From Deroplatys truncata (Eukaryota > Arthropoda > Insecta > Mantodea > Mantidae), in assembly GCA_030765065.1 (NCBI GenBank), contig CM060977.1, positions 95,621,795 to 95,685,794 on the forward strand: 64,000 nt of DNA. Direction: 5' to 3'. Made by a program: the position numbers and the translations under genes. Shown piece by piece: positions 10,099 to 21,432 of this stretch. The notes below the pieces were generated by a model. That model was given only the letters and a program-made list of their open reading frames with translations, had not been told where the DNA came from and ran no database searches. Within the stretch, counting starts at the first letter, position 1; every line of letters starts with the position of its first letter.

Positions 10099-11040
10099 AT
10101 GGAGAATACAGTGACAAGGAAACCCTACAGTGCAGCAGTCGCTTGCGACATCTCCATCATGGAGAAATTTCTCAAGGATTTAGTCCAGATAGATCAACAC
10201 TCATCACACTATCATAATCATCAGGAATTTAACCAATACACAGACACTGCACCAATTATTTTCACCCGAAGACATTGCCCACCCTCTGAACCAAATCTTT
10301 TCACCCGAAGACATTGCCCACCCTCTGAACCAAATCTTTTCACCCGAAGACATTGCCCACCCTCTGAACCAAATCTTTTCACCCGAAGACATTCCCCACC
10401 CTCTGAACTAAATCTTTTCACCCGAAGACATTCCCCACCCTCTGAACCAAATCTTTTCACCAGAAGACATTCCCCACCCTCTGAACCAAATCTTTTCACC
10501 CGAAGACATTCCCCACCCTCTGAACCAAATCTTTTCACCCGAAGACATCAGCATTTCACAAACATCCGACACCAAAACATAAATCCATACGATTTGAATT
10601 CACAAACCACCACCAACACCACCACCACCACCACCACCGCTGCCACCACCGCTGCCACCACCACCACCACCCCCACTACCATCACCATTACTACACGTCC
10701 TAGATCAATATCATCCCAAACCACAATTCATATCATTGAGATTTCACCACCCCGCATTAATCACAATAACATAGAGATCATTGATCTCACTCACCCGACG
10801 CCGAAAAAAACAAAACACACCCATGCATTATCACCACAGTCACAGCATATTTCACCGCTATCAGGCATTATACCATTACAAGCATCACCACCCCATTTCA
10901 GAAATGTACACGCGATTCGAAGGCGTGTCACACGGAGAAGGCTAAATTTTGATCATATGCAACCTCTCCTACCTCCATTACCCCCATTAGTCCGCATCCC
11001 CTCCTACGGTAGAAGAAAACACCTCAACAATCCACAATAA
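10099..11040 (+). CDS. 13-residue-repeat, Pro/Arg/Thr-rich protein (intact, left arm)
   Basis: ATG at 10099 has a good context (GAAATGG) and opens a 313-residue frame; the open frame extends 10 codons further upstream without an ATG. Residues ~1-55 are non-repetitive and mildly hydrophobic. About residues 56-155 are seven full copies and one partial copy of LFTRRH(C/S)PPSEPN, encoded by a 39 bp DNA repeat. Then come a Thr-rich stretch (CCA/ACC codon run), an acidic/His segment, and a basic proline-rich C-terminus (RRRVTRRRLNFDH, LPPLPPLVRIP). No known domain, signal peptide or membrane segment. A nucleic-acid-binding or structural role is a guess from composition. The mirror copy at 19847-20790 is broken. 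Confidence 0.55.
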   Translation: MENTVTRKPYSAAVACDISIMEKFLKDLVQIDQHSSHYHNHQEFNQYTDTAPIIFTRRHCPPSEPNLFTRRHCPPSEPNLFTRRHCPPSEPNLFTRRHSPPSELNLFTRRHSPPSEPNLFTRRHSPPSEPNLFTRRHSPPSEPNLFTRRHQHFTNIRHQNINPYDLNSQTTTNTTTTTTTAATTAATTTTTPTTITITTRPRSISSQTTIHIIEISPPRINHNNIEIIDLTHPTPKKTKHTHALSPQSQHISPLSGIIPLQASPPHFRNVHAIRRRVTRRRLNFDHMQPLLPPLPPLVRIPSYGRRKHLNNPQ

Positions 11041-11146
11041 AAACAAACAAACAAACAAACAAAAAAAACACAATCACTCTAAATACAGCATACATACATA
11101 CATACATACATACATACATAAATACATACATACATACATACTCGAA
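11041..11146 (+). repeat. AAAC and CATA simple repeats, left arm
   Basis: (AAACA/AAAC)n at 11041-11070 followed by (CATA)n to about 11146. The mirror is around 19756-19846 with a shorter CATA tract. Confidence 0.9.
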
Positions 11147-11318
11147 ATACACAGCCAGCAATGTTCACACTCACATTCATACATTCACAGTTTCATTAAT
11201 ATCTAACCTGGACTGGACCAAACTAAGGAAAGAAACAAGGTAACATTCATCAAGGCTATTATTTTTTTAAATATTAGAATCATAGAACAATATAAAAACA
11301 TTACTGATAATAGCCAAT

Positions 11319-11938
11319 ATGAGGTCCATCACTTCTATTTCTCTACAGGAGAACACTTATTACAACGATAAATGCAATTCTTTCAACACAATGTGTAATG
11401 TTTCAGGACTGCCAGCAACGATTCATCTTTACCACAGCAAGCAAAGCACTGTTGCAGACCTTAAGCTGTGTCTCCACAGCATCGCTCAATGCCTGCAATG
11501 AATAATACATCAATCATCAATTGTCTCAATCGATTTAAAATACAAAAGGTGAGAATTACTCTTACATTATTTGAACATTGCTCTAGTTACTGTTTCTCCT
11601 AATAGCGACATTCCCATTAAAGATCATTCACGCATAAAAGACATCGCCTTATTATCTTTAATCCTATAACGATGTATTTCTTTCAGGACACCTGGCATTT
11701 ATCTTTCAAATCATGACAACTAATGGTTCATTTGTTATGTTTCAGACTCCTAGGAAAAGCAACAAATAAGAAGAACGCCAAGAATACCATAATGATGCCC
11801 ACTGAGTTCGCTTCTGAAAGAGCGAAATATCCACGTCTTCACACGTCGCCAGATGAAAACGTCACCAATGCTCCAAGATCAGCGAATCACAATGCAGCAG
11901 TGACAAAATGGGATTATTCAGTGAATACTACGTTGTGA
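11319..11938 (+). CDS. Possible small spliced exons, left arm
   Basis: Two short ATG frames (11319-11501 and 11723-11938) lie among polypyrimidine-AG sites: TCTCTACAG at 11341-11349, AATGTTTCAG near 11407, TTTCTTTCAG near 11687 and TATGTTTCAG near 11746. This suggests a spliced transcript running inwards. Both frames are identical in protein to the mirror copies (19398-19580 and 18961-19176). No domain recognised and exon boundaries are not determined. Confidence 0.25.
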
Positions 11939-12208
11939 CTGATAAAAGATGTAATAATGAAATCATATACGCCTCATTATTTGTGTGGGGGAAAGGCTCA
12001 TACTATTCGAAGAATATCTGATTATGAAACAGCAAGGGGACAGTTAATTCACTTAACTTATTGTATTATCATATAATTTCATTGATTCTGGAAATGAAAC
12101 AAATAGACTTTTATCATATTGAACAAATGAATGCAGTAAAAAATAAAAACTTTATTTAATAAAAATAACAGTGACATTTATTGACGACATTGTATTTATT
12201 CACTCATA

Positions 12209-12397
12209 TTGTATAAAGACATGCTAAATAGTTATTTTGCTGTAATGATTGACATGTATCAATGTAAAATCAATAAAGTGAAAAATAATAGATTTCACAT
12301 CATTTCCAGGCATTATCATCCGCTTCAATACTTAGAGTACATTGGAAAATTTTATAAAGGTGATGGATCCCAAACACAGCCTACAAATATAACATAA
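12209..12397 (+). other. Small ORF, left arm (doubtful)
   Basis: 62 codons, protein identical to the mirror frame at 18502-18690. AT-rich, with no recognised domain. More likely non-coding. Confidence 0.15.
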
Positions 12398-12520
12398 CGC
12401 TAGGATAGTCTGCGAACAGGTAGAGTTAGGCTCGCACGATTGACCGAGTTTGAAGAACAGTCTACCATAGAATGTCTTAGGAATGGATTCGTCATGATTG
12501 TCACGGTTGGCTGCGTTTCA

Positions 12521-13182
12521 CGGTTAAGTTATTTACGTTAGTGGTTACGTTGGTTAAGTTTAGTGGTTACATTGGTTACGTTTAGTGGTTACGTTGGTTA
12601 AGTTTAGTGGTTACATTGGTTACGTTTAGTGGTTACGTTGGTTAAGTTTAGTGGTTACGTTGGTTACGTGGTTAGTGGTTACGTTGGTTACGTTTAGTGG
12701 TTACGTTGGTTAAGTTTAGTGGTTACGTTGGTTACGTGGTTAGTGGTTACGTTGGTTACGTTTAGGGGTTACGTTGGTTAAGTTTAGTGGTTACGTTGGT
12801 TACGTGGTTAGTGGTTATGTTGGTTACGTGGTTAGTGGTTACGTTGGTTACGTTTAGTGGTTACGGTGGTTAAGTTTAGTGGTTACATTGGTGACGTTTA
12901 GTGGTTACGTTGGTTAATTTTAGTGGTTACGTTGGTTACGTGGTTAGTGGTTACGTTGGTTACGTTTAGTAGTTACGTTGGTTAAGTTTAGTGGTTACGT
13001 TGGTTACGTGGTTAGTGGTTACGTTGGTTACGTTTAGGGGTTACGTTGGTTAAGTTTAGTGGTTACGTGGTTAGTGGTTACGTTGGTTACGTTTAGTGGT
13101 TACGTTGGTTAAGTTTAGTGGTTACGTTGGTTACGTGGTTAGTGGTTACGTTGGTTACGTTTAGGGGTTACGTTGGTTACGT
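12521..13182 (+). repeat. GTTACG/GTTAAG minisatellite, left arm (~662 bp)
   Basis: Tandem array of ~22 bp units of the type TTTAGTGGTTACGTTGGTTA, mixed with 15-16 bp variants (GGTTACGTGGTTAGT). No ORF. The mirror array is about 67 bp shorter, so the two have changed independently. Confidence 0.95.
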
Positions 13183-14210
13183 TTTGGCTAGGTTGGACGA
13201 TGCCAAGATAGATAATGAAAGGATCTTTCAGAGCAGGTAAGGCAGGGATAGATTGGCTTAGGATGGTCGCTTGTGGCTAGGTTAGACTACTCCAAATACC
13301 TAAAACTAACCAATTCAGGGATTGTGCCTATCGGTCTCACATGTTAATTACTTAACATATAGAAGCTTACAAAATCTAGAAAATAAAAGGACTGAAAGTA
13401 TATATATTTATTCTAATAATGGATAAGAAATGCTCATAAAGTATCAAAATCAGTGGAAAATACATTAACTCTTGAAATTAGAATAAATACTTGCTTTAAT
13501 GTACTGACTTACAAATGAAATTCCACTCTCCATATTACAATAGCATCCTAAAAGCATGTCACAATACCTCATTCACATCTTAAAATACACTGAAAGAGGC
13601 TCAAATTCTCTTACCAGAAACTTTGAAAATAGCTGCAACGCGCCTAAAGAACCATCAGAATACTGTAAAGATCTGAGGCAATATCATGAACATAACAGCT
13701 CCTATTTATAAAACCAATCATAATTTTCCAAAAACCTGTGTCTAATAGCTCATAAACGCCAGCTAAATGCTCTACAGTTCCTATTCCAGTGGCTAAAATG
13801 CAAGCAAACATTTCTAAAAATACAATACATTGCCTGTTACAGGATGAAAAATATATTCGAAATACCTACATCAATCCCTCCGTCTGTATTTTGAAGGATA
13901 CTTTAAAAAAAACATCATAAAGCATATTCAAAATGTTCTGAAAATCTTAAAAAGAAATATATGTATTAAACCTAAAATACACAAAGGATAAAATCTAAAC
14001 ATCAGGCTTTATTATGAATAGGGACAGAGGCTAGAAAGGCAAATCAAAAGAAACACTTAAGTCAATGGTGAAAATATCTTTATTGAGAATTATTATTATT
14101 TGATTTTACATTAAGCAAACACTAGAGCATTGAACAGAAGCAAACAAAATTTTAACACACTCATTTCATTCAAATGTGAAAGCTCTTTATTATACAGAGT
14201 TCAGTCTCAA
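13183..14210. other. Unassigned AT-rich part of the left arm
   Basis: No ORF or repeat recognised; mirrored at about 16760-17783. Confidence 0.4.
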
Positions 14211-14776
14211 TCATGCTATAATCCCAGTGCTCTTCAATACTTGGATGATCTTATTAATCTCAATAGAAAAGTCGTTTTTACCAGCTTCATGCGACATCAT
14301 TAACAGTCTTAGCTGGTGTACTAAGTCATTAGGATCTGTACAGGGATATAAAATCTCAATATTCGCCTTGGATACATCACCCACACTGGACGAGTTAACA
14401 CTAAAATGTTTATTTTCACTCAGGTGATTATTCAGAGTTTCATCTCCAAAGACACTGCTCTTCTTACATCTAACATCCCTGGTCTTGAAGAGATTTCAGT
14501 AGCACTCAGGGGTGATCCAAGCGCTTCACAGCTTAACTCTAACATCCCTGGCCTTGAATAGATTTCAGCATCACTTACGGGAGTTCTAAGCACTGCACAC
14601 TTCAATGATTCATTACTACATCTTTGCCGGTGTTGTTTAAGTCTTGAAATAGATCTGTTTTTTAAAATCCTACTGCACATACGACACTTGACAGAACGAT
14701 TCTTCTCATGGGTAATATAGGAAAAATGAAGCTTTTCGTAAGCTGGCTGTATTTGAATGTCAATAAGGGAATCCAC
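14211..14776 (-). pseudogene. BED-like zinc-finger exon, frameshifted copy (left arm)
   Basis: Mirror of 16191-16709. A one-base deletion (GGAGATG instead of GGATGATG) shifts the frame after ...RRAVSLE and stops it at 14432. Where the right copy has a TAG stop, the left has GAG, so the original frame would have run about 15 codons further to a TGA at 14211. The zinc-finger part is unchanged. Confidence 0.6.
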
Positions 14777-14957
14777 GATTGTTCTAGAATATCATATACT
14801 GTATATGATTTCGAAGCTGCACCCGCATATGTCATCAGGAGACTGTAGAATTATTTGCTTATTTCCTAATTTTATCGGTAATCTCACATCATTGATAACC
14901 ATAAACCTTGCAGTCAAGTTATATAAGAAACGGGGCTATGACAGAATTCCACATTAA
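14757..14957 (+). other. Small ORF opposite the zinc-finger exon (doubtful)
   Basis: 66 codons, identical in protein to 16010-16210 on the minus strand. Its start lies antisense to the zinc-finger exon. Probably chance. Confidence 0.12.
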
Positions 14958-15288
14958 TTGCAGCTACTCCATTAATTACATAAGCTCACCATGCATTAAA
15001 TGAAGTCTACCCTTACTTGTAATATTGGAGGATATATGACGCAACCTCATTGAATATGTTAGCACTCGAATATGCAATGTTTCAAGACTAGAAGGTCACC
15101 CATACAGATCTTCCTATGAAGAACCATACTACAGGGAAAGTGAGCAGTACACAAGTTGAAGATTTCGAGACATGCTGAGGTCCCTAACGTTTCCAGGTTA
15201 TAACATCTCACTTTACAAGTCCCCCCTGTAACGACTCATTCCACATAGCAAGAGGAGAGGAGAGTCAACGAGGATCAACCAAGCATTT

Positions 15289-15680
15289 AGAAGGTATGGA
15301 AATACTTTGACTACATTAGAAGGTATGGAAATACTTTGACTACATTAGAAGGTATGGAAATACTTTGACTACATTAGAAGGTATGGAAATACTTTGACTA
15401 CATTAGAAGGTATGGAAATACTTTGACTACATTAGAAGGTATGGAAATACTTTGACTACATTAGAAGGTATGGAAATATATTGGTTACATTAGAAGGTAT
15501 GGAAATACTTTGACTACATTAGAAGGTATGGAAATATATTGGTTACATTAGAAGGTATGGAAATACTTTGACTACATTAGAAGGTATGGAAATATATTGG
15601 TTACATTTACAAGGTATGGGAATATTTTGGTTACTTTGGTAGGTATATGGTATTATCTTATTACATTTAAGGACTTCACA
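15289..15680 (+). repeat. Palindrome spacer: 29 bp minisatellite
   Basis: About 13 units of AAGGTATGGAAATACTTTGA-CTACATTAG (29 bp). Two unit types occur: six of type 1 (ACTTTGACTAC), then alternating type 2 (ATATTGGTTAC) and type 1, then two degenerate units up to about 15660. This is the only part of the element not present in both arms. Confidence 0.95.
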
Positions 15681-16190
15681 AAATGCTCGGTTGATCCTCG
15701 TTGACTCCTCTCCTCTTGCTATGTGGAATGAGTCGTTACAGGGGGGACTTGTAAAGTGAGATGTTATAACCTGGAAACGTTAGGGACCTCAGCATGTCTC
15801 GAAATCTTCAACTTGTGTACTGCTCACTTTCCCTGTAGTATGGTTCTTCATAGGAAGATCTGTATGGGTGACCTTCTAGTCTTGAAACATTGCATATTCG
15901 AGTGCTAACATATTCAATGAGGTTGCGTCATATATCCTCCAATATTACAAGTAAGGGTAGACTTCATTTAATGCATGGTGAGCTTATGTAATTAATGGAG
16001 TAGCTGCAATTAATGTGGAATTCTGTCATAGCCCCGTTTCTTATATAACTTGACTGCAAGGTTTATGGTTATCAATGATGTGAGATTACCGATAAAATTA
16101 GGAAATAAGCAAATAATTCTACAGTCTCCTGATGACATATGCGGGTGCAGCTTCGAAATCATATACAGTATATGATATTCTAGAACAATC

Positions 16191-16709
16191 GTGGATTCCC
16201 TTATTGACATTCAAATACAGCCAGCTTACGAAAAGCTTCATTTTTCCTATATTACCCATGAGAAGAATCGTTCTGTCAAGTGTCGTATGTGCAGTAGGAT
16301 TTTAAAAAACAGATCTATTTCAAGACTTAAACAACACCGGCAAAGATGTAGTAATGAATCATTGAAGTGTGCAGTGCTTAGAACTCCCGTAAGTGATGCT
16401 GAAATCTATTCAAGGCCAGGGATGTTAGAGTTAAGCTGTGAAGCGCTTGGATCACCCCTGAGTGCTACTGAAATCTCTTCAAGACCAGGGATGTTAGATG
16501 TAAGAAGAGCAGTGTCTTTGGATGATGAAACTCTGAATAATCACCTGAGTGAAAATAAACATTTTAGTGTTAACTCGTCCAGTGTGGGTGATGTATCCAA
16601 GGCGAATATTGAGATTTTATATCCCTGTACAGATCCTAATGACTTAGTACACCAACTAAGACTGTTAATGATGTCGCATGAAGCTGGTAAAAACGACTTT
16701 TCTATTTAG
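16191..16709 (+). CDS. BED-like zinc-finger protein exon (open copy, right arm)
   Basis: Open for 172 codons from a GTG at 16191 (frame open from 16176). No in-frame ATG precedes the zinc finger. A TTCTAG splice-acceptor-like site ends at 16183, so this is probably a 3' exon. Residues 31-54 carry C-x2-C-x16-H-x3-C (KCRMC...RLKQHRQRC) with a basic centre, resembling BED or related DNA-binding fingers of transposon-derived proteins. A ~36-residue segment is internally duplicated: EIYSRPGMLEL and EISSRPGMLDV. The C-terminal third contains PNDLVHQLRLLMMSHEAGKN, an amphipathic stretch. The stop may be secondary, since the left arm has GAG there. DNA binding is inferred from the finger only. Confidence 0.5.
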   Translation: MDSLIDIQIQPAYEKLHFSYITHEKNRSVKCRMCSRILKNRSISRLKQHRQRCSNESLKCAVLRTPVSDAEIYSRPGMLELSCEALGSPLSATEISSRPGMLDVRRAVSLDDETLNNHLSENKHFSVNSSSVGDVSKANIEILYPCTDPNDLVHQLRLLMMSHEAGKNDFSI

Positions 16710-17783
16710 ATTAATAAGATCATCCTAGTATTGAAGAGCACTGGGATTGTAGCATGATTGAGACTGAACTCTGTATAATAAAGAGCTTTCAGATTTGAAT
16801 GAAATGAGTGTGTTAAAATTTTGTTTGCTTCTGTTCAATGCTCTAGTGTTTGCTTAATGTAAAATCAAATAATAATAATTCTCAATAAAGATATTTTCAC
16901 CATTGACTTAAGTGTTTCTTTTGATTTGCCTTTCTAGCCTCTGTCCCTATTCATAATAAAGCCTGATGTTTAGATTTTATCCTTTGTGTATTTTAGGTTT
17001 AATACATATATTTCTTTTTAAGATTTTCAGAACATTTTGAATATGCTTTATGATGTTTTTTTTAAAGTATCCTTCAAAATACAGACGGAGGGATTGATGT
17101 AGGTATTTCGAATATATTTTTCATCCTGTAACAGGCATTGTAGTGTATTCTTAGAAATGTTTGCTTGCATTTTAGCCACTGGAATAGGAACTGTAGAGCA
17201 TTTAGCTGGCGTTTATGAGCTATTAGACACAGGTTTTTGGAAAATTATGATTGGTTTTATAAGCAGGAGCTGTTATGTTCATGATATTGCCTCAGATCTT
17301 TACAGTATTCTAATGGTTCTTTAGGCGCGTTGCAGCTATTTTCAAAGTTTCTGGTAAGAGAATTTGAGCCTCTTTCAGTGTATTTTAAGATGTGAATGAG
17401 GAATTGTGACATGCTTTTAGGATGCTATTGTAATATGGAGAGTGGAATTTCATTTGTAAGTCAGTACATTAAAGCAAGTATTTATTCTAATTTCAAGAGT
17501 TAATGTATTTTCCACTGATTTTGATACTTTATGAGCATTTCTTATCCATTATTAGAATAAATATATATACTTTCAGTCCTTTTATTTTCTAGATTTTGTA
17601 AGCTTCTATATGTTAAGTAATTAACATGTGAGACCGATAGGCACAATCCCTGAATTGGTTAGTTTTAGGTATTTGGAGTAGTCTAACCTAGCCACAAGCG
17701 ACCATCCTAAGCCAATCTATCCCTGCCTTACCTGCTCTGAAAGATCCTTTCATTATCTATCTTGGCATCGTCCAACCTAGCCA

Positions 17784-18378
17784 AAACGTAACCAACGTAA
17801 CCCCTAAACGTAACCAACGTAACCACTAACCACGTAACCAACGTAACCACTAAACTTAACCAACGTAACCACTAAACGTAACCAACGTAACCACTAACCA
17901 CGTAACCACTAAACTTAACCAACGTAACCCCTAAACGTAACCAACGTAACCACTAACCACGTAACCAACGTAACCACTAAACTTAACCAACGTAACCACT
18001 AAACGTAACCAATGTAACCACTAAACTTAACCAACGTAACCACTAAACGTAACCAACATAACCACTAACCACGTAACCAACGTAACCACTAACCACGTAA
18101 CCAACGTAACCACTAAACTTAACCAACGTAACCCCTAAACGTAACCAACGTAACCACTAACCACGTAACCAACGTAACCACTAAACTTAACCAACGTAAC
18201 CACTAAACGTAACCAACGTAACCACTAACCACGTAACCAACGTAACCACTAAACTTAACCAACGTAACCACTAAACGTAACCAATGTAACCACTAAACTT
18301 AACCAACGTAACCACTAAACTAACCAATGTAACCACTAAACTTAACCAACGTAACCACTAACGTAAATAACTTAACCG
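17784..18378 (-). repeat. GTTACG/GTTAAG minisatellite, right arm (~595 bp)
   Basis: Reverse complement of the left-arm array with a different number and order of units. Confidence 0.95.
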
Positions 18379-18501
18379 TGAAACGCAGCCAACCGTGACA
18401 ATCATGACGAATCCATTCCTAAGACATTCTATGGTAGACTGTTCTTCAAACTCGGTCAATCGTGCGAGCCTAACTCTACCTGTTCGCAGACGATCCTAGC
18501 G

Positions 18502-18690
18502 TTATGTTATATTTGTAGGCTGTGTTTGGGATCCATCACCTTTATAAAATTTTCCAATGTACTCTAAGTATTGAAGCGGATGATAATGCCTGGAAATGAT
18601 GTGAAATCTATTATTTTTCACTTTATTGATTTTACATTGATACATGTCAATCATTACAGCAAAATAACTATTTAGCATGTCTTTATACAA
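18502..18690 (-). other. Small ORF, right arm (doubtful)
   Basis: Mirror of 12209-12397 with the same 62-residue product; no domain. Confidence 0.15.
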
Positions 18691-18960
18691 TATGAGTGAA
18701 TAAATACAATGTCGTCAATAAATGTCACTGTTATTTTTATTAAATAAAGTTTTTATTTTTTACTGCATTCATTTGTTCAATATGATAAAAGTCTATTTGT
18801 TTCATTTCCAGAATCAATGAAATTATATGATAATACAATAAGTTAAGTGAATTAACTGTCCCCTTGCTGTTTCATAATCAGATATTCTTCGAATAGTATG
18901 AGCCTTTCCCCCACACAAATAATGAGGCGTATATGATTTCATTATTACATCTTTTATCAG

Positions 18961-19580
18961 TCACAACGTAGTATTCACTGAATAATCCCATTTTGTCACT
19001 GCTGCATTGTGATTCGCTGATCTTGGAGCATTGGTGACGTTTTCATCTGGCGACGTGTGAAGACGTGGATATTTCGCTCTTTCAGAAGCGAACTCAGTGG
19101 GCATCATTATGGTATTCTTGGCGTTCTTCTTATTTGTTGCTTTTCCTAGGAGTCTGAAACATAACAAATGAACCATTAGTTGTCATGATTTGAAAGATAA
19201 ATGCCAGGTGTCCTGAAAGAAATACATCGTTATAGGATTAAAGATAATAAGGCGATGTCTTTTATGCGTGAATGATCTTTAATGGGAATGTCGCTATTAG
19301 GAGAAACAGTAACTAGAGCAATGTTCAAATAATGTAAGAGTAATTCTCACCTTTTGTATTTTAAATCGATTGAGACAATTGATGATTGATGTATTATTCA
19401 TTGCAGGCATTGAGCGATGCTGTGGAGACACAGCTTAAGGTCTGCAACAGTGCTTTGCTTGCTGTGGTAAAGATGAATCGTTGCTGGCAGTCCTGAAACA
19501 TTACACATTGTGTTGAAAGAATTGCATTTATCGTTGTAATAAGTGTTCTCCTGTAGAGAAATAGAAGTGATGGACCTCAT
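18961..19580 (-). CDS. Possible small spliced exons, right arm
   Basis: Mirror of 11319-11938; the two short frames encode the same peptides as on the left. No recognised family. Confidence 0.25.
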
Positions 19581-19846
19581 ATTGGCTATTATCAGTAATG
19601 TTTTTATATTGTTCTATGATTCTAATATTTAAAAAAATAATAGCCTTGATGAATGTTACCTTGTTTCTTTCCTTAGTTTGGTCCAGTCCAGGTTAGATAT
19701 TAATGAAACTGTGAATGTATGAATGTGAGTGTGAACATTGCTGGCTGTGTATTTCGAGTATGTATGTATGTATGTATTTATGTATGTATGTATGTATGCT
19801 GTATTTAGAGTGATTGTGTTTTTTTTGTTTGTTTGTTTGTTTGTTT

Positions 19847-20790
19847 TTATTGTGGATTGTTGAGGTGTTTTCTTCTACCTTAGGAGGGGATGCGGACTAA
19901 TGGGGGTAATGGAGGTAGGAGAGGTTGCATATGATCAAAATTTAGCCTTCTCCGTGTGACACGCCTTCGAATCGCGTGTACATTTCTGAAATGGGGTGGT
20001 GATGCTTGTAATGGTATAATGCCTGATAGCGGTGAAATATGCTGTGACTGTGGTGATAATGCATGGGTGTGTTTTGTTTTTTTCGGCGTCGGGTGAGTGA
20101 GATCAATGATCTCTATGTTATTGTGATTAATGCGGGGTGGTGAAATCTCAATGATATGAATTGTGGTTTGGGATGATATTGATCTAGGACGTGTAGTAAT
20201 GGTGATGGTAGTGGGGGTGGTGGTGGTGGTGGCAGCGGTGGTGGCAGCGGTGGTGGTGGTGGTGGTGGTGGTGTTGGTGGTGGTTTGTGAATTCAAATCG
20301 TATGGATTTATGTTTTGGTGTCGGATGTTTGTGAAATGCTGATGTCTTCGGGTGAAAAGATTTGGTTCAGAGGGTGGGGAATGTCTTCGGGTGAAAAGAT
20401 TTGGTTCAGAGGGTGGGGAATGTCTTCTGGTGAAAAGATTTGGTTCAGAGGGTGGGGAATGTCTTCGGGTGAAAAGATTTAGTTCAGAGGGTGGGGAATG
20501 TCTTCGGGTGAAAAGATTTGGTTCAGAGGGTGGGCAATGTCTTCGGGTGAAAAGATTTGGTTCAGAGGGTGGGCAATGTCTTCGGGTGAAAAGATTTGGT
20601 TCAGAGGGTGGGCAATGTCTTCGGGTGAAAATAATTGGTGCAGTGTCTGTGTATTGGTTAAATTCCTGATGATTATGATAGTGTGATGAGTGTTGATCTA
20701 TCTGGACTAAATCCTTGAGAAATTTCTCCATGATGGAGATGTCGCAAGCGACTGCTGCACTGTAGGGTTCCTTGTCACTGTATTCTCCAT
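19847..20790 (-). pseudogene. 13-residue-repeat protein, broken copy (right arm)
   Basis: Mirror of the intact 10099-11040 gene. A one-base deletion (AAGGAACCC versus AAGGAAACCC) breaks the frame after about 7 codons. The remaining frame restarts at the internal ATG at 20731, and a TAC-to-TAA change stops it at 19880, about 12 codons early. The 39 bp repeat block is unchanged in copy number. Confidence 0.7.
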
Positions 20791-21090
20791 TTCTAGAGTA
20801 TGCGTAAAAGAAACATTCAAATTAGGGAATCTTTCAGATTTGATAGCTTATTCATGTAATAATGCATGTACTTGCTTAAAAATTAAAGTCAGAAGATGTG
20901 TAAGAATCTAAAAATTGAATTTAATTTCATTAAAGGTGCTAATTAAAAATAGAGGAAGTAAAAAATCAATTCTAGAAGCATCATGAGTATTACAGTCTCG
21001 ATTATCTCTATCGTGATATTATTGATTGCTGAAATCGATGTGATGATTTATGATTAATATATAGCTCGCTCAGTGTATGCATTTAGCCTG

Positions 21091-21091
<1 letters not shown>

Positions 21092-21144
<53 letters not shown>
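21092..21144 (+). repeat. (TA)n microsatellite, right arm
   Basis: Longer than the mirror tract at 9754-9796. Confidence 0.95.
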
Positions 21145-21148
<4 letters not shown>

Positions 21149-21243
21149 GTATCACTTGGTGTAGTTAAGTAGTTGTAAATGTGTTGCTTAAAGAGAAATA
21201 TTTAATGTCCTGCAATGAAGGATGATTACAAATGAATGGCTAA

Positions 21244-21432
21244 ATGATAAGGCAACATAAGCAATTTCTTACCTTGCAAAGTGTATATCCAATTGATGAT
21301 AAAAATGAAGAACTCTTTTCCAAAAATAGTATTGAATCACTTCAAAAGGTTTTTAAACTCTGTGGTTTCTGTCCAGAAACTGTCGCAAGTATAGAGTCCC
21401 TTTATGAAAACTGTGAAATGCGGGCAATGTAG
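21244..21432 (+). CDS. Hypothetical 62-residue ORF, right arm
   Basis: ATG-started with TAA directly before it; the product is identical to 9467-9655. It ends just before a TTTATATAG motif. Confidence 0.3.
   Translation: MIRQHKQFLTLQSVYPIDDKNEELFSKNSIESLQKVFKLCGFCPETVASIESLYENCEMRAM

Larger units (their letters stand above)
7491..15288 (+). repeat. Palindrome left arm
   Basis: Reverse complement of 15681-23399. The sum of paired coordinates drifts from 30890 at the outer ends to 30969 at the inner ends, a net 79 bp difference that lies mostly in the GTTACG array, (TA)n and CATA tracts. Substitutions outside these tracts are sparse. Confidence 0.95.

Noticed and set aside
10204..10538. Antisense frames over the 39 bp repeat (also 20352-20686)
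   Set aside because: They are shadows of the repeat periodicity (39 is divisible by 3) and continue only while the repeat does.
12521..13182. Interstitial telomeric repeat
   Set aside because: The insect telomere unit TTAGG does not recur regularly; the period is ~22 bp with GTTACG/GTTAAG.
15289..15660. CRISPR-like array
   Set aside because: The 29 bp units are contiguous with no unique spacers, and the genome is eukaryotic.
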